A DNA stretch of 14,623 bases from Spirochaetaceae bacterium (GTDB lineage: Bacteria > Spirochaetota > Spirochaetia > Treponematales > Breznakiellaceae). Below the pieces are notes generated by a model. That model was not told where the DNA came from, made no database searches, and was given only the letters and a program-made list of their open reading frames with translations. Position numbers and translations under genes: made by a program. The stretch spans positions 1-14,623 of the forward strand of contig JAITRV010000191.1 of assembly GCA_031288215.1 (NCBI GenBank), in the 5' to 3' direction. Shown piece after piece: positions 1 to 6,886 of the stretch; the first letter of the stretch is position 1, and each line of letters begins with the position of its first letter.

Positions 1-234
1 ATCCTCGGCGGCGTCCTCACCGGCATCGGCCAGTTCTTCCCCCTGCGCTGGACCGCCTTTGCCGGGGAAAGCACCTTCGCCGAGATGCCCGCGGCCAACG
101 CCATTTTCTTCGACTTCAGTTTCGCCGGCCTGCTGCGAAGCTGGCTCATGGGCGTGCTCACCGCGTCCCTCTTTACCCTGTTCCCCAGCCTCAAGAGCGC
201 CTTTGTGGAACCGGTGGAAGCGTTACGGAGATAG
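1..234 (+). CDS. FtsX-like ABC transporter permease, C-terminal fragment
   Basis: Open from the window edge in frame 1 and ending in TAG at 232-234; 77 residues are visible. It shows a hydrophobic stretch (GLLRSWLMGVLTASLFTLFP) followed by the ending KSAFVEPVEALRR. A last membrane helix followed by a short P-x-x-AL-R tail is typical of MacB/LolC/LolE-type FtsX permeases. Such permeases work with an ATPase to move lipoproteins or other envelope substrates. The next gene encodes a LolA-like protein, which fits a lipoprotein-trafficking or envelope-export unit. The N-terminal part lies outside the window, so substrate and exact family cannot be fixed. Confidence 0.7.
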   Translation: MLGGVLTGIGQFFPLRWTAFAGESTFAEMPAANAIFFDFSFAGLLRSWLMGVLTASLFTLFPSLKSAFVEPVEALRR

Positions 235-248
235 GAAAAAGTTGATAA

Positions 249-348
249 GAGAGGAGGGAGGAGTTAGAAGGGAGGAGTTTTGTTGGTTAAGGGCTTTTCC
301 GTACTTCCCTCGTCATCTTTAACTCCTCACTCCTCTCTCCTAATTCCT
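249..348. repeat. Facing 7-bp repeat arrays forming an imperfect inverted repeat
   Basis: In the 136-bp gap, a purine-rich run at 251-278 reads as 7-bp units (gaggagg, gaggagt, tagaagg, gaggagt). A pyrimidine-rich run at 321-348 reads as units aactcct, cactcct, ctctcct, aattcct. The arms 249-265 and 321-337 are reverse complements with one mismatch in 17, so the transcript could form a hairpin with a loop of about 55 nt. No U-tract follows, so it is not a classic terminator. The ribosome binding site of the next gene lies just downstream. Confidence 0.7.
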
Positions 349-370
349 CACTAAAAAAAACAGGAGGTTT

Positions 371-1120
371 ATGATGAGCGGAAGAATGTTTTGTGTAGCG
401 CTTGTATGTGCAATGCTGGCGGTCTCATTCGCTTATGGGCAGAATCCGTCCGCGGCGGAATTGTTACGGCGGGTGGATAACAACGAGATTTACACCACCA
501 TCGAGTACGAGGGGGAGATGATCATCGAGTATCAGAACCGGCGTTTTGTAAAAACCATGCGGGCCTGGGCCCGGGAGAACGCCGACAGCTTTATCGAGTT
601 CACCAATCCCGAAGACCGGGGAACCAAGTACCTCAAGAAGGGGGGGCGGCTCTACGTGTACTCCCCGGATACCGAGGAGGTGATGCTTATCTCCGGACAC
701 ATGCTTAAAGAGTCCATGATGGGTTCCGATATGTCCTATGAAGACACCATTGAAAACGAGAACCTCTCCGCCCGGTACGATCCGGTTCTTACGGGTTCCG
801 AAACGTGGAACCACCGGGAATGCTGGGTTCTTGACCTTGCCGCGAAGAAACGGACCGAAAGTTACCCCAAGCAAAAGCTCTGGATCGACAAGGAGACCGG
901 GGACTGCCTCCACTACGAGCTTTTCGCCCTGTCCGGCGCGAAGCTCAAGGAGTACAACCTGCTCAGGGTGGAGGTGATCGGGGGCCGCCGTTTCCCGGTG
1001 GAAATCGAAATCCGGGACCTCTTGCGGAGGGGCAGCAGGACCGCCCTGGTGATGCGGAACGTGGTTCCGGACCGGCCTATTCCGGATTCGGTGTTTAGTA
1101 CCAGGAACCTGGAGCGGTAG
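371..1120 (+). CDS. LolA-like outer membrane lipoprotein-sorting protein
   Basis: 249 aa. The N-terminus is a signal peptide (hydrophobic VALVCAMLAVSFAYG, probable cleavage near AYG|Q) without a lipobox, so a soluble periplasmic protein is expected. The body matches the LolA-like family often annotated as outer membrane lipoprotein-sorting protein (COG2834-like). Recognisable stretches are PEDRGTKYLKKGGRLYVYSP, the block ISGHMLKESMMGSDMSYED around residues 107-125, and KQKLWIDKETG. Members adopt a curved beta-sheet that binds lipid or acyl chains. AGGAGG at 362-367 precedes two adjacent ATGs. The first (371) is only 3 bp away and the second (374) 6 bp, so translation may really begin at 374. 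It follows an FtsX-like permease on the same strand and is followed almost directly by a beta-barrel gene, which suggests an inner membrane-periplasm-outer membrane export unit. The actual cargo is unknown. Confidence 0.82.
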   Translation: MMSGRMFCVALVCAMLAVSFAYGQNPSAAELLRRVDNNEIYTTIEYEGEMIIEYQNRRFVKTMRAWARENADSFIEFTNPEDRGTKYLKKGGRLYVYSPDTEEVMLISGHMLKESMMGSDMSYEDTIENENLSARYDPVLTGSETWNHRECWVLDLAAKKRTESYPKQKLWIDKETGDCLHYELFALSGAKLKEYNLLRVEVIGGRRFPVEIEIRDLLRRGSRTALVMRNVVPDRPIPDSVFSTRNLER

Positions 1121-1134
1121 TGAGGAGGATTGTG

Positions 1135-2283
1135 ATGATGCGTTTGAATATGGTGCCAGGCACCTGTTTGGCGGCGGCGGTTTTTGTATGTATCGCGGCG
1201 GGGGCGGGTTATGCCCAGGGGGTGGAGTTCTCCGGGGTTTTGGACAGCACGGTTACCTTGGGCGCCGGTGCGGGGGCGGGCTTCTTCTACGGCGTTGAGG
1301 AGTACGCCAATCTGCGGATGACGGCGAAGCTCCGGGAGGGGGTGGCTTTTTACGGGGCCCTGAACCTTACCGCCCTGGCGGGCAGTCCCGCGGCGGCCGC
1401 GGCCCCGGCCTTTACCGCCGGGGAGAACTACGCCGCGGCCCTGGAATTGGAACGGCTCTCCTTCAGGCTCAACGGGGAGTACCTGGACTTTGACGGCGGC
1501 CTTATGCGGATCGCCTTCGGCTACGGGCAGGTTTTCGGGTCCTCGGACTTCCTCAACCCCAAGAATCCCCTGATCCCCGACGCCCGGCCCCGGGCGGTCC
1601 TGGGGGGAACCCTTTCGGCCTATCCGGCGGATTCCCTCAAGCTCAGGCTTTTCGGCGCGGCGCCGAAGAACCCCCTGAGTCCGGACGGGGCCGGGGGCCT
1701 CCTGGGAATTGCCGGGGATCGGCACGGGGACCGCCTCAGCCTTCAGGCCCTCTACGCCTTTGAGTCCCCCCGGGAGGATTCCCCCCGGGGCATACACCGG
1801 CTGGGCCTCTCCCTCAAAGCGGACCTAAGCGTCGGCCTTGTGGCGGACCTGCTCTACACCCGGAATCCCCAAGCGGCTTTCGGCCCGGCGGGGCTTTCCG
1901 CCGACGCCGGCTTCGACTACTCGTTCCTTGACGGGGACTTCTACGTCCTCGCTGAATACCTCTACAACGGCGCCGCCTCTTCCACATCGGCCCGGGGCGG
2001 CAATCCGGGGTTCTCCGGGGAACATTTCCTCTATGCGGCCCTGCGCTACCGGGTGAATGACTATACCGGCCTCACCCTGGCCTGCCTTTCTTGCCTGGGG
2101 GACGGCTCCCTGGCGCCGATCCTTACGGGGGAGCATGAGCTTGCCCAGGGCTTCACCCTGAGCCTCTCGGCCCAGGCCCCGCTGGACCGGGCGGTCTTCT
2201 CCGGCGGCAGCGGCGGGGAACTGGGGCCGGAAAGAACCGGCAGCCCCTTCCGCTTCACCGCAAAAGCCCGGCTGCGCTTCTGA
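1135..2283 (+). CDS. Probable outer membrane beta-barrel protein
   Basis: 382 aa from ATG 1135. AGGAGG at 1123-1128 lies 6 bp before this ATG; GTG 1132 and ATG 1138 are in-frame alternatives, while the GTG at 1120 overlapping the previous stop lies upstream of the SD. A signal peptide (CLAAAVFVCIAAGAGYA|Q, about residues 11-27) is followed by many short alternating hydrophobic/polar strands rich in Gly, Tyr, Phe and Leu. The chain ends FRFTAKARLRF with a terminal aromatic, as typical barrels do. The segment GYGQVFGSSDFLNPKNPL recalls plug or strand motifs of porin-like DUF1302-type barrels, but I cannot name the family. It starts 14 bp after the LolA-like gene and is probably cotranscribed with it. 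A 13-bp palindrome lies within the signal-peptide codons (1152-1164) and a sister copy follows the stop codon. Confidence 0.72.
   Translation: MMRLNMVPGTCLAAAVFVCIAAGAGYAQGVEFSGVLDSTVTLGAGAGAGFFYGVEEYANLRMTAKLREGVAFYGALNLTALAGSPAAAAAPAFTAGENYAAALELERLSFRLNGEYLDFDGGLMRIAFGYGQVFGSSDFLNPKNPLIPDARPRAVLGGTLSAYPADSLKLRLFGAAPKNPLSPDGAGGLLGIAGDRHGDRLSLQALYAFESPREDSPRGIHRLGLSLKADLSVGLVADLLYTRNPQAAFGPAGLSADAGFDYSFLDGDFYVLAEYLYNGAASSTSARGGNPGFSGEHFLYAALRYRVNDYTGLTLACLSCLGDGSLAPILTGEHELAQGFTLSLSAQAPLDRAVFSGGSGGELGPERTGSPFRFTAKARLRF
1152..1164. repeat. 13-bp palindrome GGTGCC-A-GGCACC, copy 1
   Basis: Perfect 6-bp arms around a central A. It lies within the signal-peptide codons of the beta-barrel gene, encoding roughly V-P-G-T. 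The matching copy with central T is at 2293-2305, so the two bracket the gene in inverted orientation. It resembles REP-type dispersed palindromes, but this is not proven from one window. Confidence 0.6.
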
Positions 2284-2292
2284 TGACCGGAA

Positions 2293-2305
2293 GGTGCCTG
2301 GCACC
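2293..2305. repeat. 13-bp palindrome GGTGCC-T-GGCACC, copy 2
   Basis: Same arms as the copy at 1152-1164 with the centre base complemented. It starts 9 bp after the stop of the beta-barrel gene and is followed by AAAAA on the + strand. It lies in the 90-bp convergent gap between this gene and the ATPase B gene. The gap also has a possible 6-bp stem, CCGCCC (2321-2326) with GGGCGG (2341-2346). Neither has a proper U-tract, so I do not call a terminator. Confidence 0.6.
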
Positions 2306-2373
2306 AAAAACATGCGTTGCCCGCCCGGCAGGGTTCGTGTGGGCGGACCCAGGTCCGGATGCCGTTACGGGTT

Positions 2374-3783
2374 TTACTCCCCGGTATCCGCGAGTTCCCC
2401 CTCCCCCAGCAGGGGCTGCAGGTACTTCTCGATATATTCCCGCTTTACCCGCAGGAGTTCCTCCCGGGGAAGTTCGCTGAGGACCGACCAGCCCAGATCC
2501 AGGGTGCGCTCTATGCTGCGGTCTTCAAATTCCCCCTGGGCGAGGAAGTTCTGTTCCAGTTTATCCCCGAATTTGAGGTAGCGTTTGTCCCCCTCGGAAA
2601 GGTCCTCCTCCCCGATAATGGAGGCCAGGTTCCGCACCTGTTTGGCCTTGGAATAGGCCGCAAAAAGCTGGGCGGCCACGTCCTTGTGGTCCTCCCGGGT
2701 TATCCCCGGCCCGATACCGTCCTTCATGAGCCGGGAAAGGCTGGGGAGTTCCGCCACCGGGGGATAGAGCCCCCGATGGTTGAGGTCCCGGTCCAGGACG
2801 ATCTGCCCCTCGGTGATATACCCCGAAAGGTCCGGGATGGGGTGGCTGATGTCGTCGTTGGGCATGGTGAGGATCGGGATCTGGGTGATGGACCCTGTGG
2901 AGTCCCGGATCTTCCCCGCCCGCTCGTAGAGGGAGGCCAGGTCGGAGTAGAGGTAGCCCGGATAGCCCTTGCGGCTGGGAACCTCCCCCCGCATGGAGGA
3001 CACCTCCCGGAGGGCCTCGCAGTAGTTGGTCATGTCGGTCATCACCACCAGGACATGAAAGCCCTTTTCGTAGGCCAGGTATTCCGCGGCGGTCAGGGCG
3101 CAGCGGGGGGCCACCAGCCGTTCCAGGGAGGGGGCGTCCGCCAGGGACAGGAAGACCACCACATTGGCCAGGACCCCGGATTTCTCAAAATCATCGAGGA
3201 AGAACCGGGCCACATCGTATTTGACCCCCATGGCGCAGAATACCACCACGAAGGAGCCCTCGTCGCCCCGGATCTTCGCCTGCCGGACTATCTGGGCGGC
3301 CAGGTGGTTGTGGGGAAGGCCGTTCCCCGAAAAGATCGGGAGTTTCTGCCCCCGGATGAGGGTGTTCATGCCGTCGATGGCGGAGACCCCGGTCTGGATA
3401 AAGTCCCGGGGGTAGATCCGCGCATAGGGGTTGATGGGGAGGCCGTTCACGTCCCGCATCTGCGAGGAGAGGATCTCCCCGTACCCGTCGACGGGCTCCC
3501 CCAGGCCGTTGAAGACCCGGCCCAAGAGCCCCGTCCCCACCCGGAACTCCATGGGCTTATCCAGGAATTCGACCCGGCTGTCGTCGGCGGAGAGCCCCGT
3601 ATTGCTCCCGAAAAGCTGGATGGCGGTCCAGTCCGCGCTCATATCCACCACCCGGCCCAGGCGCCGGCCCCCGTCCCGGTCGTAGACCGCCACCATCTCG
3701 TTAAAGCTCACGTTCCGGCCCCGGCGGGTCATCACCACCGGCCCCTCGATCCGGGTAAGCCCCCGGTATTCTATGCCCCTCAT
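2374..3783 (-). CDS. atpB: V-type ATPase subunit B (non-catalytic)
   Basis: 469 aa, the usual length for A/V-ATPase B. It is a regulatory nucleotide-site subunit alternating with A in the cytoplasmic head. The nucleotide loop is the degenerate FSGNGLPHN (151-159) in place of a Walker A GKT, diagnostic of B. Further family blocks are GRVFNGLGEPVDG (88-100), SAIDGMNTLIRGQKLPIFS, VVMTDMTNYCEALREVSSMR and PSRKGYPGYLYSDLASLYER. LPSLSRLM (347-354) carries Arg351, likely the arginine that reaches into the catalytic site. ATG 3783 is preceded by GAGGGG at good spacing, supplied by a duplicated 13-bp stretch. It is the last ATPase gene here: subunit D, normally next, is absent before the convergent envelope cluster. 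Confidence 0.96.
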   Translation of the reverse strand: MRGIEYRGLTRIEGPVVMTRRGRNVSFNEMVAVYDRDGGRRLGRVVDMSADWTAIQLFGSNTGLSADDSRVEFLDKPMEFRVGTGLLGRVFNGLGEPVDGYGEILSSQMRDVNGLPINPYARIYPRDFIQTGVSAIDGMNTLIRGQKLPIFSGNGLPHNHLAAQIVRQAKIRGDEGSFVVVFCAMGVKYDVARFFLDDFEKSGVLANVVVFLSLADAPSLERLVAPRCALTAAEYLAYEKGFHVLVVMTDMTNYCEALREVSSMRGEVPSRKGYPGYLYSDLASLYERAGKIRDSTGSITQIPILTMPNDDISHPIPDLSGYITEGQIVLDRDLNHRGLYPPVAELPSLSRLMKDGIGPGITREDHKDVAAQLFAAYSKAKQVRNLASIIGEEDLSEGDKRYLKFGDKLEQNFLAQGEFEDRSIERTLDLGWSVLSELPREELLRVKREYIEKYLQPLLGEGELADTGE

Positions 3784-3802
3784 ATTCGTCCCCTCATATT
3801 CG
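3776..3802. repeat. 13-bp direct duplication over the atpB start region
   Basis: CCCCTCATATTCG occurs at 3776-3788 and again at 3790-3802, one base apart. On the coding (-) strand this duplicates GAATATGAGGGG, so a second ATG lies 14 bp upstream of the real atpB start and out of frame. It opens a 5-codon reading frame (M-R-G-R-I) whose TGA overlaps the atpB ATG. The GAGGGG of the upstream copy serves as ribosome binding site for atpB. Confidence 0.75.
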
Positions 3803-3810
3803 GCCCCCGA

Positions 3811-5601
3811 TCACAGGACCTCCCGGTTCCGGTAGCTCCGCTCCAGTTCGTCCAGGCTTTTCCGCATCTCCTGTTCGAAATCCAGGAGCCCCTCGGGATC
3901 GTCGTTCTTTACCTCGTTCTTAATCCGGGAAAGCCGCTCCCGGACCGGGAGGGAACTGACCTTGAAGAGGGGCGCCCCCAGGCGTATGCAGATCCGGGCC
4001 TTTTGGTAAAACTCCATGATAAATTCCAGAATCCGCACCTGTTTGACCGGGGGACAGTACATATCCGCCTCGTCAAAGGAATTCTGCTGGAGAAAGCCCG
4101 CTTTGAGGATCTCCGCGGCCAGGAGGATCAGCCGCTGGTCGTCCGGGAGGGCGTCGGGACCGACGAGGCGGACGATCTCCGCCAGGCGCTGTTCCCGGTT
4201 GAGGAGGTCCATGGCCTCCCGGCGTAACTGGGCCCATTGGCCGCTGGCCTTCTCCCACCAGGGCTCCACCTCGGCGGCGTATTCGGAATAGCTGTCGATC
4301 CAACCGACGGCGGGATAATGCCGCGCGTTGGCCAGGTCCCGGTCCAGGGCCCAGAAGCAGCGGATGAAGCGCTTGGTATGCTGGGTGACGGGTTCGGAGA
4401 AATCGCCCCCCGGGGGAGACACCGCCCCGATGATGGAGACCGATCCTTCCTCCCCCCCCAGGGTGCGGACCCGGCCCGCCCGCTCGTAGAATTCCGCCAG
4501 CCTCGTGGGGAGGTAGGCGGGGAAGCCCTCCTCGGCGGGCATCTCCTCCATGCGGCCCGAAAGCTCCCGGAGGGCTTCGGCCCAGCGGCTGGTGGAATCC
4601 GCCATGATCGCCACGTGGTAGCCCATGTCCCGGTAGAATTCCCCCAGGGTAAGGCCGGTATAGATGGAGACCTCCCGGGCGGCCACGGGCATATTGGAGG
4701 TATTGGCGATGAGGATGGTCCGCTCCATCAGGGAACGGCCCGTGCGGGGGTCAACCAGGTGGGGGAATTCGGAGAGCACGTCGGTCATCTCGTTGCCCCG
4801 CTCCCCGCAGCCGATGTAGATGATCACGTCCGCGTCGCACCACTTGGCGATAGCGTGCTGGGTCATGGTCTTGCCGGTGCCGAAGCCCCCGGGAATCACC
4901 GCGGTCCCCCCCTTGGTGAGGGGGAAGAACACGTCGAGGACCCGCTGCCCGGTGATCAGGGGCTCGTCCGGGGCAAGCCGCCCCCCGTTGGGCCGGGGAA
5001 TCCGCGCCGGCCACCACTGGGCCAGGGGAATCTCCTCCCCCCGGTCCGTCCGGGCCACCACCGTGTCCGGCCTATAGTCCCCCGGAGGGAGAAGTTCCGT
5101 GATCCTCCCCCCGCGGGTATTGGGGGGAACCATGATCTTACAGATGATGCTCTCCGTCTCCTTGACCGTCCCCAGGAGCAGGGCCGGCCGGGCTTCGACC
5201 GTTTCCCCGGCGGCCAGGGAGGCGCTCACCTGGGGATCGGGGACAAAGGGCCAGCGCTTATCGGCCTCCAGGGGTTCCCCCCGGCCGCCGGCGGCCATGA
5301 AGGGGCCGTTCTGACTGAACAGGGTCTCCAGGGGCCGCTGGATTCCGTCGTAGATGGTGCCCATAAGCCCCGGCCCCAGGAGGACCGAGAAGGGCCTGCC
5401 GGTGGACACCGCGGCGTCGCCGATCCGCAGGCCCGTTTCATCCTCGTAGACCTGGATCACCGCCTCATTCCCCTCCAGGCGGACGATTTCCCCGGTGAGC
5501 TGTTTCTCCCCTACGGCGACCACGTCGAAGAGCCCCGCGGCGCCGAGCCCCGCGGCCCGGATAATGGGGCCGGAAATCCGGATAATCCTGCCTTCAATCA
5601 T
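3811..5601 (-). CDS. atpA: V-type ATPase subunit A (catalytic)
   Basis: 596 aa, normal length for the catalytic subunit, which hydrolyses or makes ATP at three sites in the head. In order: an N-terminal barrel (MIEGRIIRISGPIIRA), the A-specific bulge region (about 115-190), Walker A GGFGTGKT at 238-245 with Lys244, catalytic glutamate Glu267 in GCGERGNE, Walker B ending at Asp335 in AIMADSTSRWAEALRE, EEMPAEEGFPAYLPTRLAEFYERAG (352-376), and HYPAVGWIDSYSEY (428-441). All catalytic residues expected are present, so the enzyme should be active. The start is ATG 5601, overlapping the end of the E gene by 8 bp, with GGAGG about 6 bp upstream. A 27-bp gap separates it from subunit B. Confidence 0.97.
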   Translation of the reverse strand: MIEGRIIRISGPIIRAAGLGAAGLFDVVAVGEKQLTGEIVRLEGNEAVIQVYEDETGLRIGDAAVSTGRPFSVLLGPGLMGTIYDGIQRPLETLFSQNGPFMAAGGRGEPLEADKRWPFVPDPQVSASLAAGETVEARPALLLGTVKETESIICKIMVPPNTRGGRITELLPPGDYRPDTVVARTDRGEEIPLAQWWPARIPRPNGGRLAPDEPLITGQRVLDVFFPLTKGGTAVIPGGFGTGKTMTQHAIAKWCDADVIIYIGCGERGNEMTDVLSEFPHLVDPRTGRSLMERTILIANTSNMPVAAREVSIYTGLTLGEFYRDMGYHVAIMADSTSRWAEALRELSGRMEEMPAEEGFPAYLPTRLAEFYERAGRVRTLGGEEGSVSIIGAVSPPGGDFSEPVTQHTKRFIRCFWALDRDLANARHYPAVGWIDSYSEYAAEVEPWWEKASGQWAQLRREAMDLLNREQRLAEIVRLVGPDALPDDQRLILLAAEILKAGFLQQNSFDEADMYCPPVKQVRILEFIMEFYQKARICIRLGAPLFKVSSLPVRERLSRIKNEVKNDDPEGLLDFEQEMRKSLDELERSYRNREVL

Positions 5602-6217
5602 CCACCGCCTCCTTACCCAGCAGGGCCGCGGCCAGTTCCGCCCGGCGATCCCGCAGCAGTTCCTCCACCAGGGCGTCCACGGAGGCGGTGATCCGCGCTA
5701 CCTCCGTCTCCGCCGCCAGGGCGGGAAAATCCCCCCGGACCGGACCGCCCTCCTCCGAAATCCAGGAGGAAGCGGGCCATACCCGCCGGAGTATCCCCTC
5801 CGCCTCTTCCCGGCTCACGCCCCGGTATCGCACGGGAACGGGCTTGTCCCCCCCCTGCGCCTCGGGACAGTTCCCCAGGCGCAGGGCCAGTTCCCCCTCC
5901 AGGAGGGAGAGGAGCCGTTCCCGGGAAAGGCCCGAGAGGTAAGCCCTCATGGCGGATTTCAGGGAGGCCTCTACCCATTCGGTGTGGAGCCGCCGCTTGT
6001 CCAGGGGAAGGCGGGCCAGGATCTCCCTGCGGATCTCCTGGTCATGGGCTTCAAAGCGCTCCCGCAATTCCGCCAGGGCCTCCCTGATTTTCTCTTCCTC
6101 CGCCTCCTCGGCGGCTTTCACCGTTTCCGCGGCGGCGGCGAGGATGCGGTAGGCTTTTTTCCGGGCATCCTCCAGGATTTCCCGGTCCAGGGCATCGGTT
6201 GATCGCAGTTCTTCCAT
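5594..6217 (-). CDS. atpE: V-type ATPase subunit E (peripheral stalk)
   Basis: 207 aa. A long charged N-terminal helix (about 10-75, rich in A, E, K, R, including AAAAETVKAAEEAEEEKIRE) is followed by a compact C-terminal domain ending ASVDALVEELLRDRRAELAAALLG. This helix-plus-globule layout, length and position just before subunit A identify the E subunit. It pairs with the G/H subunit as the stator holding the head. ATG 6217 lies 8 bp after the F stop, with a weak AGGA in the gap; the stop overlaps the start of A. Sequence identity to the family is low, as usual for E, so the call leans on architecture and synteny. Confidence 0.87.
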   Translation of the reverse strand: MEELRSTDALDREILEDARKKAYRILAAAAETVKAAEEAEEEKIREALAELRERFEAHDQEIRREILARLPLDKRRLHTEWVEASLKSAMRAYLSGLSRERLLSLLEGELALRLGNCPEAQGGDKPVPVRYRGVSREEAEGILRRVWPASSWISEEGGPVRGDFPALAAETEVARITASVDALVEELLRDRRAELAAALLGKEAVDD

Positions 6218-6225
6218 AAATAATC

Positions 6226-6567
6226 CTACACCCGTATGCCAATGGCTTCCCGGATGGAATCCATCAGGGTTTTACGGCTTTCCAGTTTCCCCATCATTCC
6301 GGGAACCTCCACCACCAGGGGATAATGACCCGAAAGCTGCCACTGGGTCAGCTCGTCCCCGAGGGCGTCCGCGGCTTCTTCGGTCATGATCAGGACCCGG
6401 CAGCTTTCGGCCTGGGGGAGGATCATCCCGGCGGTTTCATTCCAGCCCTGGGTGATCTTCAGAAAGGCCTCCCGGGTTTGGGCGGCGTCCCGTACCGCCT
6501 CCCCGTCGATCCCGACAAAGCGGAACGCGGTCACCAGTTCCTCGTCCCCGATAAAGAAGTAGTCCAC
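6226..6567 (-). CDS. atpF: V-type ATPase subunit F (central stalk)
   Basis: 113 aa, the family's usual size. F is a small Rossmann-like protein bound to the central shaft and can regulate the motor. The N-terminus DYFFIGDEELVTAFRFVGIDG matches the conserved F start (IGDxxxVxxFRLxG). VLIMTEEAADAL and PLVVEVPGMMG follow as in the family. The start is GTG at 6567, chosen because the conserved beta strand begins there. No Shine-Dalgarno is visible, and the K stop is only 4 bp upstream, so translation is probably coupled to K. F normally binds subunit D, which is not encoded here. Confidence 0.93.
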   Translation of the reverse strand: MDYFFIGDEELVTAFRFVGIDGEAVRDAAQTREAFLKITQGWNETAGMILPQAESCRVLIMTEEAADALGDELTQWQLSGHYPLVVEVPGMMGKLESRKTLMDSIREAIGIRV

Positions 6568-6571
6568 GTCG

Positions 6572-6886
6572 TCAGAGAATGATGATCAGCAGGGCCACGA
6601 GGAAGCCCCAGAGACATATCCCCTCGGCAAGCCCCGCATAGGGCAGGGCCTTCCCGGAGAGTTCCGGGTTTTCACTCATGGCCCCCATGGCCGCCGCTCC
6701 GATCTGGCCTACCGCGATACCCCCGGCAATACAGGAGATCCCCACCGCCAGGGCCGCGGCAAAGTATTTCCACACCGCAGTCCCGGAACTTTCCGTCTCC
6801 GCCGCCGCCTCCGCAGCCTCGGCAAAAACCACGGCCCCCGGCAGGATGAACAGCATCAGAATCACAAGCACCACAACACGTTTCAT
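6572..6886 (-). CDS. atpK: V-type ATPase subunit K (rotor ring proteolipid)
   Basis: 104 aa. Residues 1-22 look like a signal peptide or extra helix (KRVVVLVILMLFILPGAVVFA), followed by a single hairpin of two membrane helices at about 38-69 and 80-104. The ion-binding carboxylate is Glu88 in YAGLAEGICLWGF; Gln61 in AVGQIGAAAMGAM faces it in the first helix. It is the short one-hairpin form, as in Thermus-like enzymes, not the duplicated 4-helix form of Enterococcus. AGAGGAG lies 7 bp before ATG 6886, the clearest ribosome site in the operon. This fits the need for many K copies per complex. A hairpin followed by TTTTT lies directly upstream. Confidence 0.94.
   Translation of the reverse strand: MKRVVVLVILMLFILPGAVVFAEAAEAAAETESSGTAVWKYFAAALAVGISCIAGGIAVGQIGAAAMGAMSENPELSGKALPYAGLAEGICLWGFLVALLIIIL

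Noticed and set aside
913..1797. - strand open frame opposite the LolA-like and barrel genes
   Set aside because: Low-complexity antisense frame; the + strand genes have signal peptides, ribosome sites and family motifs.
2321..2346. CCGCCC/GGGCGG hairpin as terminator for the convergent genes
   Set aside because: Six-bp stem with a 14-nt loop and no adjacent U-tract in either direction.
2317..4227. Long + strand open frame (636 codons) opposite atpB/atpA
   Set aside because: Proline/glycine/histidine-rich antisense shadow of two clearly conserved genes; long antisense frames are expected in GC-rich DNA.
4237..5691. Long + strand open frame (484 codons) opposite atpA/atpE
   Set aside because: Same reason: antisense to conserved coding sequence, low-complexity composition, no recognisable motif.
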